From assembly GCF_014647795.1 (NCBI RefSeq), contig NZ_BMPW01000023.1, forward strand, positions 62,001-126,000: a stretch of 64,000 nucleotides of DNA, read 5' to 3'. Under the pieces are notes generated by a model that saw only the letters and a program-made list of their open reading frames with translations, was not told where the DNA came from and searched no databases. A program made the translations under genes and the position numbers. This document shows positions 15,596-24,195 of this stretch, piece by piece (positions within the stretch are counted from its first letter, which is position 1; the number at the start of each line of letters is the position of its first letter). This stretch comes from Actinoplanes campanulatus. GTDB lineage: Bacteria; Actinomycetota; Actinomycetes; Mycobacteriales; Micromonosporaceae.

Positions 15596-17013
15596 GAGTT
15601 CTTCTCCAGTCGGAAGACACGCTTCGGGAGGTGGTAGGCGAGGTCGGCGATGGTCTCGGCGGCCTCGTCGAGCGGGAGGCGGTGCTCGGCGACGAGCCGG
15701 GCCAGGAAGCCGGCGTCGATGCGTCGGGCCACGTCGTGCCGGGCCGGGATGGAGCAGAACGCCCGGGTGTCGTCGACGAATCCGGACGTGTTGTAGAAGC
15801 CGGCCGTCTCGGTGGCGGTCTCCCGGAACCGGCGCAGACCCTCCGGGCTGTCCAGGAACCACCAGGGCGCGCCCAGGTAGAGGCTGGGGTAGCCGCCGGC
15901 GAGCGGGGCGAGCTCGCGGGTGAAGACGGTCTCGTCCAGCGTGTAGAGCACGATCCGCAGGCGGGGGTCGGTGCCGTACGCGTCGAGCAGCGGCTTGAGC
16001 GCGTGCACGTAGTCGGTGGCCGACGGGATGTCGCCGCCCACGTCCCGGCCGTGCCGCTGGTAGAGCGCCTCGTTGTGGTTGCGGACCGAACCCGGGTGCA
16101 GCTGCATGACCAGGCCGTCCTCGAGGGACATCTTCGCGAACTCGACGAGCATGTGGGCCCGGAACGCCTCGGCGTCGGCCGCGGTGGCGCCGCCGCCGAG
16201 GGCCTTGCGGTAGAGGACGGCCGCGTCGGCGTCGCTCAGCAGCAGGGTGGCCGCGGTGAGGTGGCCGTGGTCCGAACTGGTGGCGCCGGCCTCGATGAAC
16301 GCGGCCCGGCGGCTGCGCAGCGCGTTCAGGAAGCCGGGGTAGGTGCCGACGTCGAGGCCGGTCAGCTCGCCGAGCCGGGCCACCCGCTCGGCCCAGCCCG
16401 GCCAGTCCGGGTCGACCAGGTTGTCGGGGCGGAACGTGGTGATCACCCGGCCGCCCGGGCCGCCCCAGCCGTCGGCGGCCAGTTTCGCGTGCGCGTGCAG
16501 TTCGTCGAGGGGGCTCTCGGTGGTGGCCAGCACCTCGATGTTGAACCGGGTGAACAGCGCCCGCGGCCGGAACTCGGGCTCGGCGAGCCGGGCCGACAGC
16601 TCGTCGTAGACGTCGTCGGCGGTCGCGGCGTTCAGCGGCCCGGTGAGGCCGAAGACGTCGGACAGGACCTTCTCCGTCCAGAGCCGGGACGGGGTGCCGC
16701 GGAACAGTTTCCAGTTCTCCGCGAGCAGCCGCCAGATCGCCCGTCCGTCGGTCTCGACCGCCGACCCGTCGATGCTGGGCACGCCGAGCCGGGCCGGTGG
16801 AATGCCCTGGCTGGCCAGCATCCGGGTGACGTAGTGGTCGGGGACCACGAACAGCCGGGCCGGGTCGGGAAACGGCTGGTCGTCGGCGAGCAGCACCGGG
16901 TCGACATGCCCGTGCGGGCTGATCAGGGGCAGATCCTTGGCGTGCCGGTACAGCTCGCGGGCGATCTGCCGCTGGGTCGGCTCGGCGGGGAAGAGATGGT
17001 TCTCGTCGATCAC
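15592..17013 (-). CDS. uxaC: Uronate (glucuronate/galacturonate) isomerase
   Basis: The 473-residue protein has the length and landmarks of UxaC: LPLISPHGHVDP near residue 30 with the metal-binding histidines, FVVPDHYVTRMLASQGI, LAENWKLFRGTPSRLWTEKV, and VRNHNEALYQRHGRD. It converts galacturonate to tagaturonate and glucuronate to fructuronate, the entry step of the isomerase pathway. The start is GTG at 17013, where GTGA overlaps the stop of the upstream oxidoreductase. The four-base overlap on the other side links it to the dehydratase. This gene anchors the functional reading of the whole operon. Confidence 0.95.
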   Translation of the reverse strand: MIDENHLFPAEPTQRQIARELYRHAKDLPLISPHGHVDPVLLADDQPFPDPARLFVVPDHYVTRMLASQGIPPARLGVPSIDGSAVETDGRAIWRLLAENWKLFRGTPSRLWTEKVLSDVFGLTGPLNAATADDVYDELSARLAEPEFRPRALFTRFNIEVLATTESPLDELHAHAKLAADGWGGPGGRVITTFRPDNLVDPDWPGWAERVARLGELTGLDVGTYPGFLNALRSRRAAFIEAGATSSDHGHLTAATLLLSDADAAVLYRKALGGGATAADAEAFRAHMLVEFAKMSLEDGLVMQLHPGSVRNHNEALYQRHGRDVGGDIPSATDYVHALKPLLDAYGTDPRLRIVLYTLDETVFTRELAPLAGGYPSLYLGAPWWFLDSPEGLRRFRETATETAGFYNTSGFVDDTRAFCSIPARHDVARRIDAGFLARLVAEHRLPLDEAAETIADLAYHLPKRVFRLEKNS

Positions 17014-18329
17014 TCGTTGTCCTCAAGATCTAGGAGGTCTTGCACGCGTACGGCCTGCCCCTGAGCCAGGGACTCGTTGGCGGCCAGGCCGGTGAGCAGG
17101 GCGCGGGCGCCGTCGACGGCGCCGGCCGTCCGCCCGAGCGGGTCCTTCGGCGCGCCCGGCCGGATCAGGTCGGCGAGCATCCGCACGTCCGCGCCCCCGT
17201 GCCCGTGCCGGGACAGCCCGTCCACCACGACCTCCCGGGGCGGCGCCCAGAACGGCCGGACCAGCAGCCGTTTGAAGCCCTTCTCGGCGGCCGACTCGGC
17301 GCCCGGCTCGCCCTTGACGCCGGCCGCGGCCCCGGGTGAGACGTGGTCGCTCTCCACGACCTCCAGCTCCAGGCGGCCCCGGCTGCCGTTGAACATCACC
17401 CGGTAACCCTCCCAGGGCGCGTACGCCGTGAGGTGGTAGCTCATCGAGGCGCCGCGGGTGTAGCGGACCAGCACGGCCATGTCGTCCTCGATGGTCACCC
17501 CGGGCGCGAAGACGTTGCGGTCCCGGATGTAGCCGTCGTCGCCCTCGGCTTCGAGGTAGAGCTCGCGCATGGTCGGTTCGTCGGCCATCCGCAGCGCGAA
17601 CGGGTCCCCGTCGGCGGTCGCCGCGCCGTGCGCCCGGTCGTAGTCCCGGGCGTACCCGTGGCGGCGGCCCTGCTCGCCGTAGAAGAACAGCCGCCCGGCC
17701 GCGAAGACCTGCTCGGGCCCGTCGTCGAGCCACCAGTTGACCAGATCGAAGTGGTGGCCGGCCTTGTGCACCAGCAGGCCGCCGGAGTTGGCCTTGTCGC
17801 GGTGCCAGCGGCGGAAGTAGTCGGCGCCGTGCCGGACGTCGAGCAACCACTCGAAGTGGACCGAGCCGATCTCGCCGATCTCGCCCGACGAGATCACCCG
17901 CTTCACCGCCTCGTGCAGCGGGTTGTAGCGGTAGTTGAAGGTGACCCGGACGTCGCGCCCGGTGCGCCGCTGGGCGTCCAGGATGCGACGGCAACCGGCG
18001 ACGTCGACGGTCATCGGCTTCTCGGTGATCGCGTCGCAGCCGGCGTCGAGCGCCGCCGCGACGTAGTGGTCGTGATAGCGGTCCACCGTCGCGACCAGCA
18101 CGACGTCGACGCGCTCACGCTTGAGCATCTCGGTGAAGTCGGCCGCGTCGTACACCGGGACGGGCTCGGCGAGCCGCCTGTTGTGGGCGGCCGGCCGCGC
18201 CTGGTTGGTGTCGGCCATCGCGACCAGTTCGGCCACGTCCGCGTGGTCGCCGGTGATCGCGCGGAGGAACATTCCGGCCCGGGAGCCGGCGCCCACGAGG
18301 GCGTACCGGCGGCGGGAAGAGAGGGGCAT
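17010..18329 (-). CDS. Gfo/Idh/MocA-family oxidoreductase, first gene of the uronate operon
   Basis: I chose ATG 18329 (MPLSSRRRYALVGAGSRAG), which has GGAGG about seven bases upstream; an in-frame ATG at 18380 would run through the operator region. The 439-residue product has a Rossmann GAGSRAG motif, TEKPMTVDVAG as the family EKP signature, and the long C-terminal domain (FEWLLDVRHGADYFRRWHRDK) typical of sugar-processing members. It precedes uxaC with a four-base overlap. It could oxidise a sugar or uronosyl unit before isomerisation. An almost perfect LacI operator lies 18 bp upstream. Confidence 0.9.
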   Translation of the reverse strand: MPLSSRRRYALVGAGSRAGMFLRAITGDHADVAELVAMADTNQARPAAHNRRLAEPVPVYDAADFTEMLKRERVDVVLVATVDRYHDHYVAAALDAGCDAITEKPMTVDVAGCRRILDAQRRTGRDVRVTFNYRYNPLHEAVKRVISSGEIGEIGSVHFEWLLDVRHGADYFRRWHRDKANSGGLLVHKAGHHFDLVNWWLDDGPEQVFAAGRLFFYGEQGRRHGYARDYDRAHGAATADGDPFALRMADEPTMRELYLEAEGDDGYIRDRNVFAPGVTIEDDMAVLVRYTRGASMSYHLTAYAPWEGYRVMFNGSRGRLELEVVESDHVSPGAAAGVKGEPGAESAAEKGFKRLLVRPFWAPPREVVVDGLSRHGHGGADVRMLADLIRPGAPKDPLGRTAGAVDGARALLTGLAANESLAQGQAVRVQDLLDLEDNE

Positions 18330-18346
18330 TCCGTCGCCTCCATTCG

Positions 18347-18358
18347 GCAAACGTTTGC
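18347..18358. promoter_or_regulatory. LacI-type operator GCAAACGTTTGC for the leftward uronate operon
   Basis: A perfect 12-bp palindrome with central CG lies 18 bp before the start of the leftward operon. It matches the general LacI/CcpA-type operator form. With the related site near 18477 it brackets the divergent promoters, so the LacI protein encoded at 18548 most likely binds both. Confidence 0.7.
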
Positions 18359-18465
18359 AACAGCTTAGGGAGCAAACCACGACCTAAGTCAATGCGTGGC
18401 CATCATTTGTCCATATATGACCCAACTGAGTCATGGCTCGGCAACAAGATCGACATTGAAGGGCG

Positions 18466-18494
18466 TTGACATGACAGCAACCGTTTGCATTAAT
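18466..18494 (+). promoter_or_regulatory. Promoter with LacI operator in its spacer, driving the rightward arm
   Basis: TTGACA (18466-18471) is followed after exactly 17 bp by ATTAAT (18489-18494). The spacer holds GCAACCGTTTGC (18477-18488), one mismatch from the palindrome near 18347. A repressor bound there would block RNA polymerase, fitting control of the LacI gene and sugar importer by the LacI protein itself. Confidence 0.65.
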
Positions 18495-18547
18495 GGCTGT
18501 CACCTAGAGACCCGGGTCACATCCGGGCCGTCATCAAGGGAGGCACC

Positions 18548-19573
18548 GTGGCTGTGACGATCCGGGACGTCGCAAGGGCGTCCGGCGTGCACATCTCCAC
18601 GGTGTCGCGCACGTTCTCCGCGCCGCATCTGGTCAATCCCGAGACCCGTTCCCGGGTCCTGGCCACCGCGGAGCAGCTCGGCTACCGTCCCAACCGGGCG
18701 GCCCGGGCGCTGATCACCGGACGTACCCACAACATCGGCCTGATCGTGGCCGATATCGCGAACCCGTTCTTCCCGCCTCTGATCAAGGCGGCCGAGACCC
18801 ACGCCCGGCGGCGGGACTACCACGTCTTCGTCGCCGACACCGACGAGGATCCGATCGTCGAGTCCGACCTGGTGCAGGCACTGGCCAAACAGGTCGACGG
18901 GATCCTGCTGTGCAGTCCCCGGATGAGCGACGACCAGATAGAGCAGTTGCGCCGCGAGGTGCCCCTGGTCGTCGTCAACCGCCTGATCACCGGCTTGCCC
19001 GCGGTGGTCATGGACGTGGGACAGGGCGCCCGGGAAGCCGTGCGCCACCTGCTCGGCCTGGGCCACCGCCACCTGGTCTATCTGGCCGGGCCGCGGGGCT
19101 CGTGGACCAACCGGGAGATCCGCCGGGCCGCCGGGGCCACTGCCCGTACGGCCGGCGCGGATCTCACCGTCCTCGGCCCGAACCAGCCGGTCGAGCAGGC
19201 CGGGGCGGCCGCCGCCGAGGCGGTGCTCGCCACCGGCGCCACCGCGGTGCTGGCCTACAACGACCTGATGGCGATCGGCCTGCTACAGGCGTTGCAGGAC
19301 CGCGGTGTGGACGTCCCCGGGCAGGTCAGCATCGTCGGGATCGACGACATCGCGTACAGCGGGCTGGTGCGACCACGGCTCACCACCGTGGCCAACCCGA
19401 CCGCCGCCGCCGGCCGCACCGCCGTCGACATGCTGCTCCAGCAGGGCGACGACGGGGCGACCGGGCAGGTCACCCTCCGGACCGACTTGATCATTCGCAA
19501 CTCCACCGGCCCGGGGCCGTACGCCCCGGCCGTCGCGATCGCCGCTGAGGTTGCCGCACACGTCAAGGAGTGA
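18548..19573 (+). CDS. LacI-family regulator of the uronate locus
   Basis: The 341-residue protein begins at a GTG with GGGAGG seven bases ahead. Residues 3-30 (VTIRDVARASGVHISTVSRTF) are the helix-turn-helix and YRPNRAARALITGRT the hinge helix. The effector domain has IGLIVADIANPFFPPLIKA, HLLGLGHRHLVYLAGP and VGIDDIAYSGLVRPRLTTV. It sits between the divergent catabolic operon and the ABC importer, with two related operators in the gap, so it is most likely the local repressor induced by a uronate or oligogalacturonide intermediate. The ligand is inferred from context only. Confidence 0.94.
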   Translation: MAVTIRDVARASGVHISTVSRTFSAPHLVNPETRSRVLATAEQLGYRPNRAARALITGRTHNIGLIVADIANPFFPPLIKAAETHARRRDYHVFVADTDEDPIVESDLVQALAKQVDGILLCSPRMSDDQIEQLRREVPLVVVNRLITGLPAVVMDVGQGAREAVRHLLGLGHRHLVYLAGPRGSWTNREIRRAAGATARTAGADLTVLGPNQPVEQAGAAAAEAVLATGATAVLAYNDLMAIGLLQALQDRGVDVPGQVSIVGIDDIAYSGLVRPRLTTVANPTAAAGRTAVDMLLQQGDDGATGQVTLRTDLIIRNSTGPGPYAPAVAIAAEVAAHVKE

Positions 19574-19582
19574 CGAACCCCC

Positions 19583-20881
19583 ATGACCACCGCATCCCAC
19601 CCCCTTCCCCGGCGCCGCCTGCTCCGCGGCCTGGTCGCCGGCATGCTGGCCCTTCCCCTCGCCCTCGGCGCCTGTGGCGGCGAGGAGTCCAGCGACGACG
19701 GCAAGGTCGAGCTGAGCTTCTTCTGGTGGGGCGCCGAGGCCCGCGCCCAGCTCACCGAGCAGGCCCTCGCCCTCTACACGACCAAGCACCCCGAGGTCAC
19801 GTTCAAGAAGACCTGGCAGGCCAACCAGGGCTACTTCGACAAGCTGGCCACGCTCACCGCCGGCAACGACGCGCCGGACATCTTCCAGATCGACGACAAC
19901 TACCTGGCCGAGTACGCGACCCGCAACGTCACGCAGGACCTCTCCGACTACCAGAAGTCCGGGAAGATCGACACCTCGAAGTTCCCGCAGGGTCTCGTCA
20001 CGTACGCCACGGTGGACGGCAAGCTGGCCGGCGTGCCGTTCGGTGAGAACACCCAGGGCCTGGTCTTCAACAAGACCAAGCTGGAGGCCGCCAAGGTGCC
20101 GCTGCCCACCACCGGGCAGTCCTGGGAGGAGCACATCGCCTGGGCCAAGGACGCCGCCGCGAAGACCGGTGTGGCCGGCACCCAGGACCCGAGCGCCGAC
20201 TACAAGGCGTTCTGGGTGTGGCTGCGCCAGAACGGCAAGGAGTTCTACAACGGCAGCCAGCTCGGCTTCACCCAGGCCGACGTGCAGGCCTGGTTCGAGC
20301 TGTGGAAGGGCGCCCGGGACGCCAAGGCCACCCCGACGCCGGACGTGATCCACGAGGGCAACGCCACCGACGTCAGCAAGCAGCTGGTCGTCACCGGCAA
20401 GGCGCTCACCTCCTGGGTGTGGGCCAACCAGATGCCCGAGCTGCAGAAGAACACCAAGGACGCGCTGGAGGTCATCGCGTACCCGGGTGACTCCACCAAG
20501 CAGTGGCCGCGCGCCTCGATGTACTTCTCGGTCTACAAGGGCAGCGAGCACAAGGACGTCGCGGCCGACGTGCTGAACTTCCTGGTCAACGACCCGGAGG
20601 CGGGCAAGATCCTGGGCACCGACCGCGGTCTGCCGTCGAACACCGAGATCCGCGCCCAGGTCGCCGCGTCGACCGAGAACCCGTCGATGAAGCAGACCAT
20701 CGAGATGGTCAAGGAGCTGGGCAAGACCTTCGGCCCCGGCCCCGCGGTGCCGCCGAAGGGCCACAGCACCGTCCGCTCCGAGCTGATCAAGGCCGCTGAG
20801 GAGGCCCAGTACGGGCGCGCCACCCCGGCCAAGGCCGCCGAGCAGTTCTTCGCCGCCGCCCAGGCCGCGATCAGCCGGTGA
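19583..20881 (+). CDS. ABC sugar transporter, solute-binding lipoprotein (family 1)
   Basis: The 432-residue product has an Arg-rich n-region, a hydrophobic stretch and a lipobox (LALGACGG) near residue 33, so it is a membrane-anchored binding protein. The body has the family 1 extracellular solute-binding layout: VELSFFWWGAEARAQL, APDIFQIDDNYLAEY, GVPFGENTQGLVFNKT, and a late FFAAAQAAI. It lies nine bases after the LacI gene, and its stop overlaps the first permease start (GTGA). It probably binds oligogalacturonides or a uronic acid, given the neighbours. No ATPase gene is present, so a shared MsiK-type ATPase is expected elsewhere. Confidence 0.93.
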   Translation: MTTASHPLPRRRLLRGLVAGMLALPLALGACGGEESSDDGKVELSFFWWGAEARAQLTEQALALYTTKHPEVTFKKTWQANQGYFDKLATLTAGNDAPDIFQIDDNYLAEYATRNVTQDLSDYQKSGKIDTSKFPQGLVTYATVDGKLAGVPFGENTQGLVFNKTKLEAAKVPLPTTGQSWEEHIAWAKDAAAKTGVAGTQDPSADYKAFWVWLRQNGKEFYNGSQLGFTQADVQAWFELWKGARDAKATPTPDVIHEGNATDVSKQLVVTGKALTSWVWANQMPELQKNTKDALEVIAYPGDSTKQWPRASMYFSVYKGSEHKDVAADVLNFLVNDPEAGKILGTDRGLPSNTEIRAQVAASTENPSMKQTIEMVKELGKTFGPGPAVPPKGHSTVRSELIKAAEEAQYGRATPAKAAEQFFAAAQAAISR

Positions 20882-21861
20882 GTCCCATGGCAACAACGGC
20901 ACGGCCCTCGCCGACCGCGCCGACGACCGGTCCCGCCGCTTCCCAGCGGCGGGGCCGGCCCGCCAAGCGCAAGAACGACGGCGTCGCCGGCTACGTCTTC
21001 CTGTCCCCCTGGCTGCTCGGGCTGCTGGCCATCACGGCCATCCCGATGCTGATGTCGCTCTACCTCAGCTTCACCAACTACGACGTCCTCTCCGACTGGG
21101 AGTCGATGAAGTGGGTGGGGCTGGACAACTACCGCACCATGTTCACCGAGGACCCGTCCTTCTGGCACGCGGTCCGGGTCACCCTGGTCTTCGCGCTGGT
21201 GGCCACCCCGCTCAAGCTGGCCGCCGCGCTCGGTGTGGCGATGCTGCTGAACAGGTCGTTCAAGGCCGCCGGCCTGTTCCGTGGCCTGTTCTACCTGCCG
21301 TCCCTGCTGGGCGGCAGCGTGGCGCTGGCCATCGTCTGGGTCAACATGTTCAACCGGGACGGCGCCTTCAACTCCTTCCTCGGCTGGTTCGGCATCGAGG
21401 GCAAGGCGTGGGTGAACGACCCGGACTTCGCGCTCGGCACGCTGATCCTGCTGGCCGTGTGGCAGTTCGGCGCCCCGATGGTGATCTTCCTGGCCGGTCT
21501 CAAACAGGTCCCCGTCGAACTGTACGAGGCGGCCTCGGTGGACGGCGCCAGCCCGTGGCGCAAGTTCCTCAGCATCACGCTCCCGATGCTGTCGCCGGTG
21601 ATCTTCTTCAACCTCGTGCTCGAAACGATCAACGGCTTCCAGGGCTTCACCTCGGCGTTCGTGCTCAGCAACGGCACCGGCGGCCCGGTCGACTCGACCC
21701 TCATGTACACGCTGCACCTCTACATCAAGGGCTGGAACGAATACCAGATGGGCTACGCCTCGGCGATGGCCTGGGTCTTCCTGCTCGCGATCGGCCTGGT
21801 CACCGCCGTCGTCTTCCGGACCGGCAAGTTCTGGGTGCACTACTCGGACGGAGAAGACTGA
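20878..21861 (+). CDS. ABC sugar transporter permease (MalF/UgpA type)
   Basis: The 327-residue product has six hydrophobic segments (first: GYVFLSPWLLGLLAITAIPMLMSLYL). The coupling loop that contacts the ATPase is LYEAASVDGASPWRKFLSITLPML. The GTG at 20878 overlaps the binding-protein stop; ATG 20887 is an alternative start with little change. The stop overlaps the second permease ATG (TGATG). With the neighbouring MalG-type gene it forms the transmembrane channel of a CUT1-type importer. Confidence 0.94.
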   Translation: MSPMATTARPSPTAPTTGPAASQRRGRPAKRKNDGVAGYVFLSPWLLGLLAITAIPMLMSLYLSFTNYDVLSDWESMKWVGLDNYRTMFTEDPSFWHAVRVTLVFALVATPLKLAAALGVAMLLNRSFKAAGLFRGLFYLPSLLGGSVALAIVWVNMFNRDGAFNSFLGWFGIEGKAWVNDPDFALGTLILLAVWQFGAPMVIFLAGLKQVPVELYEAASVDGASPWRKFLSITLPMLSPVIFFNLVLETINGFQGFTSAFVLSNGTGGPVDSTLMYTLHLYIKGWNEYQMGYASAMAWVFLLAIGLVTAVVFRTGKFWVHYSDGED

Positions 21862-22697
21862 TGACCCTCCAGCGCCTGACCCGGCCGTTGACGCTGGTCC
21901 TGCTCTCGGCGGTGGTGCTCTACCCGCTGGTGTGGATGCTCGGCAGCTCGTTCAAGAGCCCGGCCGAGGTCCTGAACAACGTGGCGGTGCTGCCCGACGA
22001 GTGGACGCCGGGCAACTACACCGACGGCTGGAGCAACTTCGACGTCAGCTTCGGGCGGTTCTTCGTCAACAGCGCGCTCGTGGCGGGCCTCACGGTGGTC
22101 GCCAACTGCATCTCGTGCCTGCTGGCGGCGTACGCCTTCGCCCGTTTGAAGTTCCGGCTGCGCGGCTTCTGGTTCGCCATCATGATCGGGACGCTGCTGC
22201 TGCCCGGCCACGTGCTGATCGTGCCGCAGTTCGTCATGTTCAAGACGTTCGGCTGGGTGGGCGGCGACTGGCCGTACGCTCCGCTGATCGTCCCGCAGCT
22301 ACTGGCCACCGAGGCGTTCTTCGTCTTCCTGATGGTCCAGTTCATGCGGGGAGTGCCGCGGGATCTCGACGAGGCCGCCACGATCGACGGCTGTTCCCCG
22401 TACGGCGTGTTCCGGCACGTGATCCTGCCGCTGTCCCGGCCGGCTCTGGTGTCGACCGCGATCTTCTCGTTCATCTGGACGTGGAACGACTTCTTCCGCC
22501 AGCTGGTCTACCTGTCCGACCTGGAGAAGTACACCGCCCCGGTGGCGCTGACGCTGTTCATCGACTCCAGCGGACAATCCTCGGTCGGCCCGATGTTCGC
22601 CATGTCGGTGCTGTCGCTGGCCCCGGTCTTCCTGTTCTTCGTGGCCTTCCAGCGGATGCTCGTCGAGGGCATCAACACGTCGGGCCTCAAGGGATGA
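21861..22697 (+). CDS. ABC sugar transporter permease (MalG/UgpE type)
   Basis: The 278-residue product starts at ATG 21861, overlapping the previous stop by one base. It opens with a transmembrane helix (LTLVLLSAVVLYPLVWMLGSSFKS), has the ATPase-coupling loop DLDEAATIDGCSPYGVFRHVILPLSRPAL, and ends with GLKG, as MalG-type permeases commonly do. It pairs with the MalF-type permease. The stop overlaps the ATG of the next small membrane protein (ATGA), so that protein is made in step with the transporter. Confidence 0.94.
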   Translation: MTLQRLTRPLTLVLLSAVVLYPLVWMLGSSFKSPAEVLNNVAVLPDEWTPGNYTDGWSNFDVSFGRFFVNSALVAGLTVVANCISCLLAAYAFARLKFRLRGFWFAIMIGTLLLPGHVLIVPQFVMFKTFGWVGGDWPYAPLIVPQLLATEAFFVFLMVQFMRGVPRDLDEAATIDGCSPYGVFRHVILPLSRPALVSTAIFSFIWTWNDFFRQLVYLSDLEKYTAPVALTLFIDSSGQSSVGPMFAMSVLSLAPVFLFFVAFQRMLVEGINTSGLKG

Positions 22698-23347
22698 CGA
22701 CGCCCGCCGCCACCGGCCCGCCCGCCACCCCGGCGGGCGGGCCGGGCGGCCCGAACTGGCCGCATGAGGACGAGCCGGAGATCCGGCCGGACTGGCGCGA
22801 ACGGTTCGCGCTCGGTGCCGATCTCGCGCTGATCGGCATCGGGGTGACGGTCGCGGCGCTGCCTGTCCTGACCCTGCCGGCGGCGCTGGCGGCCGGTTCG
22901 ACGGCGGTCCGGCACCGCTACCACGCCGGTTCGCTGCCGGCGTTCCGGCCGTTGCTGCGGCAGTTCCGCCGTACCCTGCTGCCCGGTGTCCCGGTCGTGC
23001 TGGTGGCCGCGCTGCTGCTGGTCGACCTGGTGGCGCTGAGCCGCGGCTGGGTGCCCGGCGGCACCCCGATGCTGGTGATCACCGCGGCCGTCGTCACCTG
23101 GCTGGCCGGGGTCGCCACACTCACCCTGGTGGCCGGCGGCCGTGATCCGTCGCAGTCGTGGAAGCGCGCGATCGGCTGGGCCTGGGGTCAGGCGGTGACC
23201 CGGCCGTGGTCGGCGATCGCCCCGGCGCTGGCCGGTGTGCTCGCCTTCTTCCTGGCCCTCTCGGTCCCGGCGACGATCCCGCTGGTGGTGGGCTTCCACC
23301 TGTTCGCCGCCCACGTCCTGAGCGACTGCCTAGCCCCCGCGGAGTGA
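22694..23347 (+). CDS. Small multi-pass membrane protein, possibly DUF624/YesL-like
   Basis: The 217-residue protein has about 45 Pro/Gly-rich and acidic N-terminal residues, then at least four hydrophobic segments (LALIGIGVTVAALPVLTLPAAL, VPVVLVAALLLVDLVALS, TPMLVITAAVVTWLAGVATL, APALAGVLAFFLALSVPATI). YesL/DUF624 proteins of similar size accompany carbohydrate importers, and the four-base overlap with the MalG-type permease supports that association. The sequence match to that family was judged by eye only. No enzymatic motif is seen; it may assist the transporter. Confidence 0.75.
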   Translation: MTTPAATGPPATPAGGPGGPNWPHEDEPEIRPDWRERFALGADLALIGIGVTVAALPVLTLPAALAAGSTAVRHRYHAGSLPAFRPLLRQFRRTLLPGVPVVLVAALLLVDLVALSRGWVPGGTPMLVITAAVVTWLAGVATLTLVAGGRDPSQSWKRAIGWAWGQAVTRPWSAIAPALAGVLAFFLALSVPATIPLVVGFHLFAAHVLSDCLAPAE

Positions 23348-23396
23348 TCCCGCCACACCAGCGACGATCACTCACCGCGCTTCGCACCCACACTCC

Positions 23397-23450
23397 CGCG
23401 ACCTTGGACGTCTCACGACCGCCGACGGCGGCAAAACGCCCAAGATCGCG
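23397..23450. terminator. Imperfect long inverted repeat between convergent genes
   Basis: CGCGACCTTGGACGT (23397-23411) pairs with ACGCCCAAGATCGCG (23436-23450) with two mismatches, enclosing a second hairpin (CCGCCGACGGCGG). It lies between the convergent importer operon and Lrp gene. It may be a two-way terminator or a dispersed palindromic repeat. The rest of the 251-bp gap shows no coding signal. Confidence 0.5.
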
Positions 23451-23598
23451 GAAGATTGGCGCGCGGCGACGGCGGTGATCCGCGCCGTCACCCCGCCCAC
23501 CGTGGCAGTCCGTCGGCCCGCACCCGCGTCTCCCCATGATCAACAAGCTGCGGCGCGCCGCGCGTAGATGATCGTGTGAATCCCCGGGGCGGAGGCGG

Positions 23599-24066
23599 TC
23601 AGGAGCCGCGCCGGTGCTCGAAGATCAGGTAGGTCTCGGTGCCGGAGACCAGGCGGGTGCCGCTGAGCCGCTCGGTGATGATCGAGCGGAGGTCGTCGAC
23701 GTCGGCGCAGGCGACGTGCAGCAGGAAGTCGTAGGACCCGGAGACGAAGTAGACGTCGCGGACCGCCGGGATGCCGGCCAGTGACTCGGCGAAGCGGCCG
23801 ATCTCCTCGCGGGCGTCGGAGCGGATCCGCACGGCGATCATGGCCTGGATCGGGCGGCCGATCCAGGCCGGGTCGACGTCGGCGTGGAAGCCGCGGACCG
23901 CGCCGATCTCGCGCAGCCGCCGGATCCGGGTGAGGCAGGTCGACGGGGCGATGCCGACCCGTTCGGCGAGCGCGTTGTTGGGCATCCGGCCGTCGGACTC
24001 CAGCAGGCTCAGCAACTCCAGGTCGATGTGATCGAGGCCTCGAACATCCTTCGGCAGGTCGGTCAT
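23599..24066 (-). CDS. Lrp/AsnC-family regulator, probable alanine dehydrogenase activator (AldR-like)
   Basis: The 155-residue product has an N-terminal winged helix-turn-helix (LDHIDLELLSLLESDGRMPNNALAERVGIAPSTCLTRIRRL) and a C-terminal RAM/ligand-binding domain (about 70-150: VRDVYFVSGSYDFLLHVACADVDDL). It is divergent from ald, the arrangement seen for AldR and ald in Mycobacterium, where the regulator senses amino acids. Local control of ald is therefore likely. No clear Lrp site was assigned in the 129-bp gap. Confidence 0.93.
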   Translation of the reverse strand: MTDLPKDVRGLDHIDLELLSLLESDGRMPNNALAERVGIAPSTCLTRIRRLREIGAVRGFHADVDPAWIGRPIQAMIAVRIRSDAREEIGRFAESLAGIPAVRDVYFVSGSYDFLLHVACADVDDLRSIITERLSGTRLVSGTETYLIFEHRRGS

Positions 24067-24195
24067 CCGGGCACGCCGGATCGAAGGATCTGCCCATGGA
24101 TGTCAACGTTCAGAATCTTCTTCGCTCGTGTTGCCCCCGAGCTGCACATCGTTCCACTCTATCGCCATCGGGAGTTGGTGGCGGAAGGAAACCCC

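Noticed and set aside
14306-17026. A 906-codon open frame on the minus strand
   Set aside because: Only its last 430 codons, from ATG 15595, are the dehydratase; the first part is a shadow of uxaC in another frame, rich in Arg, Pro and Gly.
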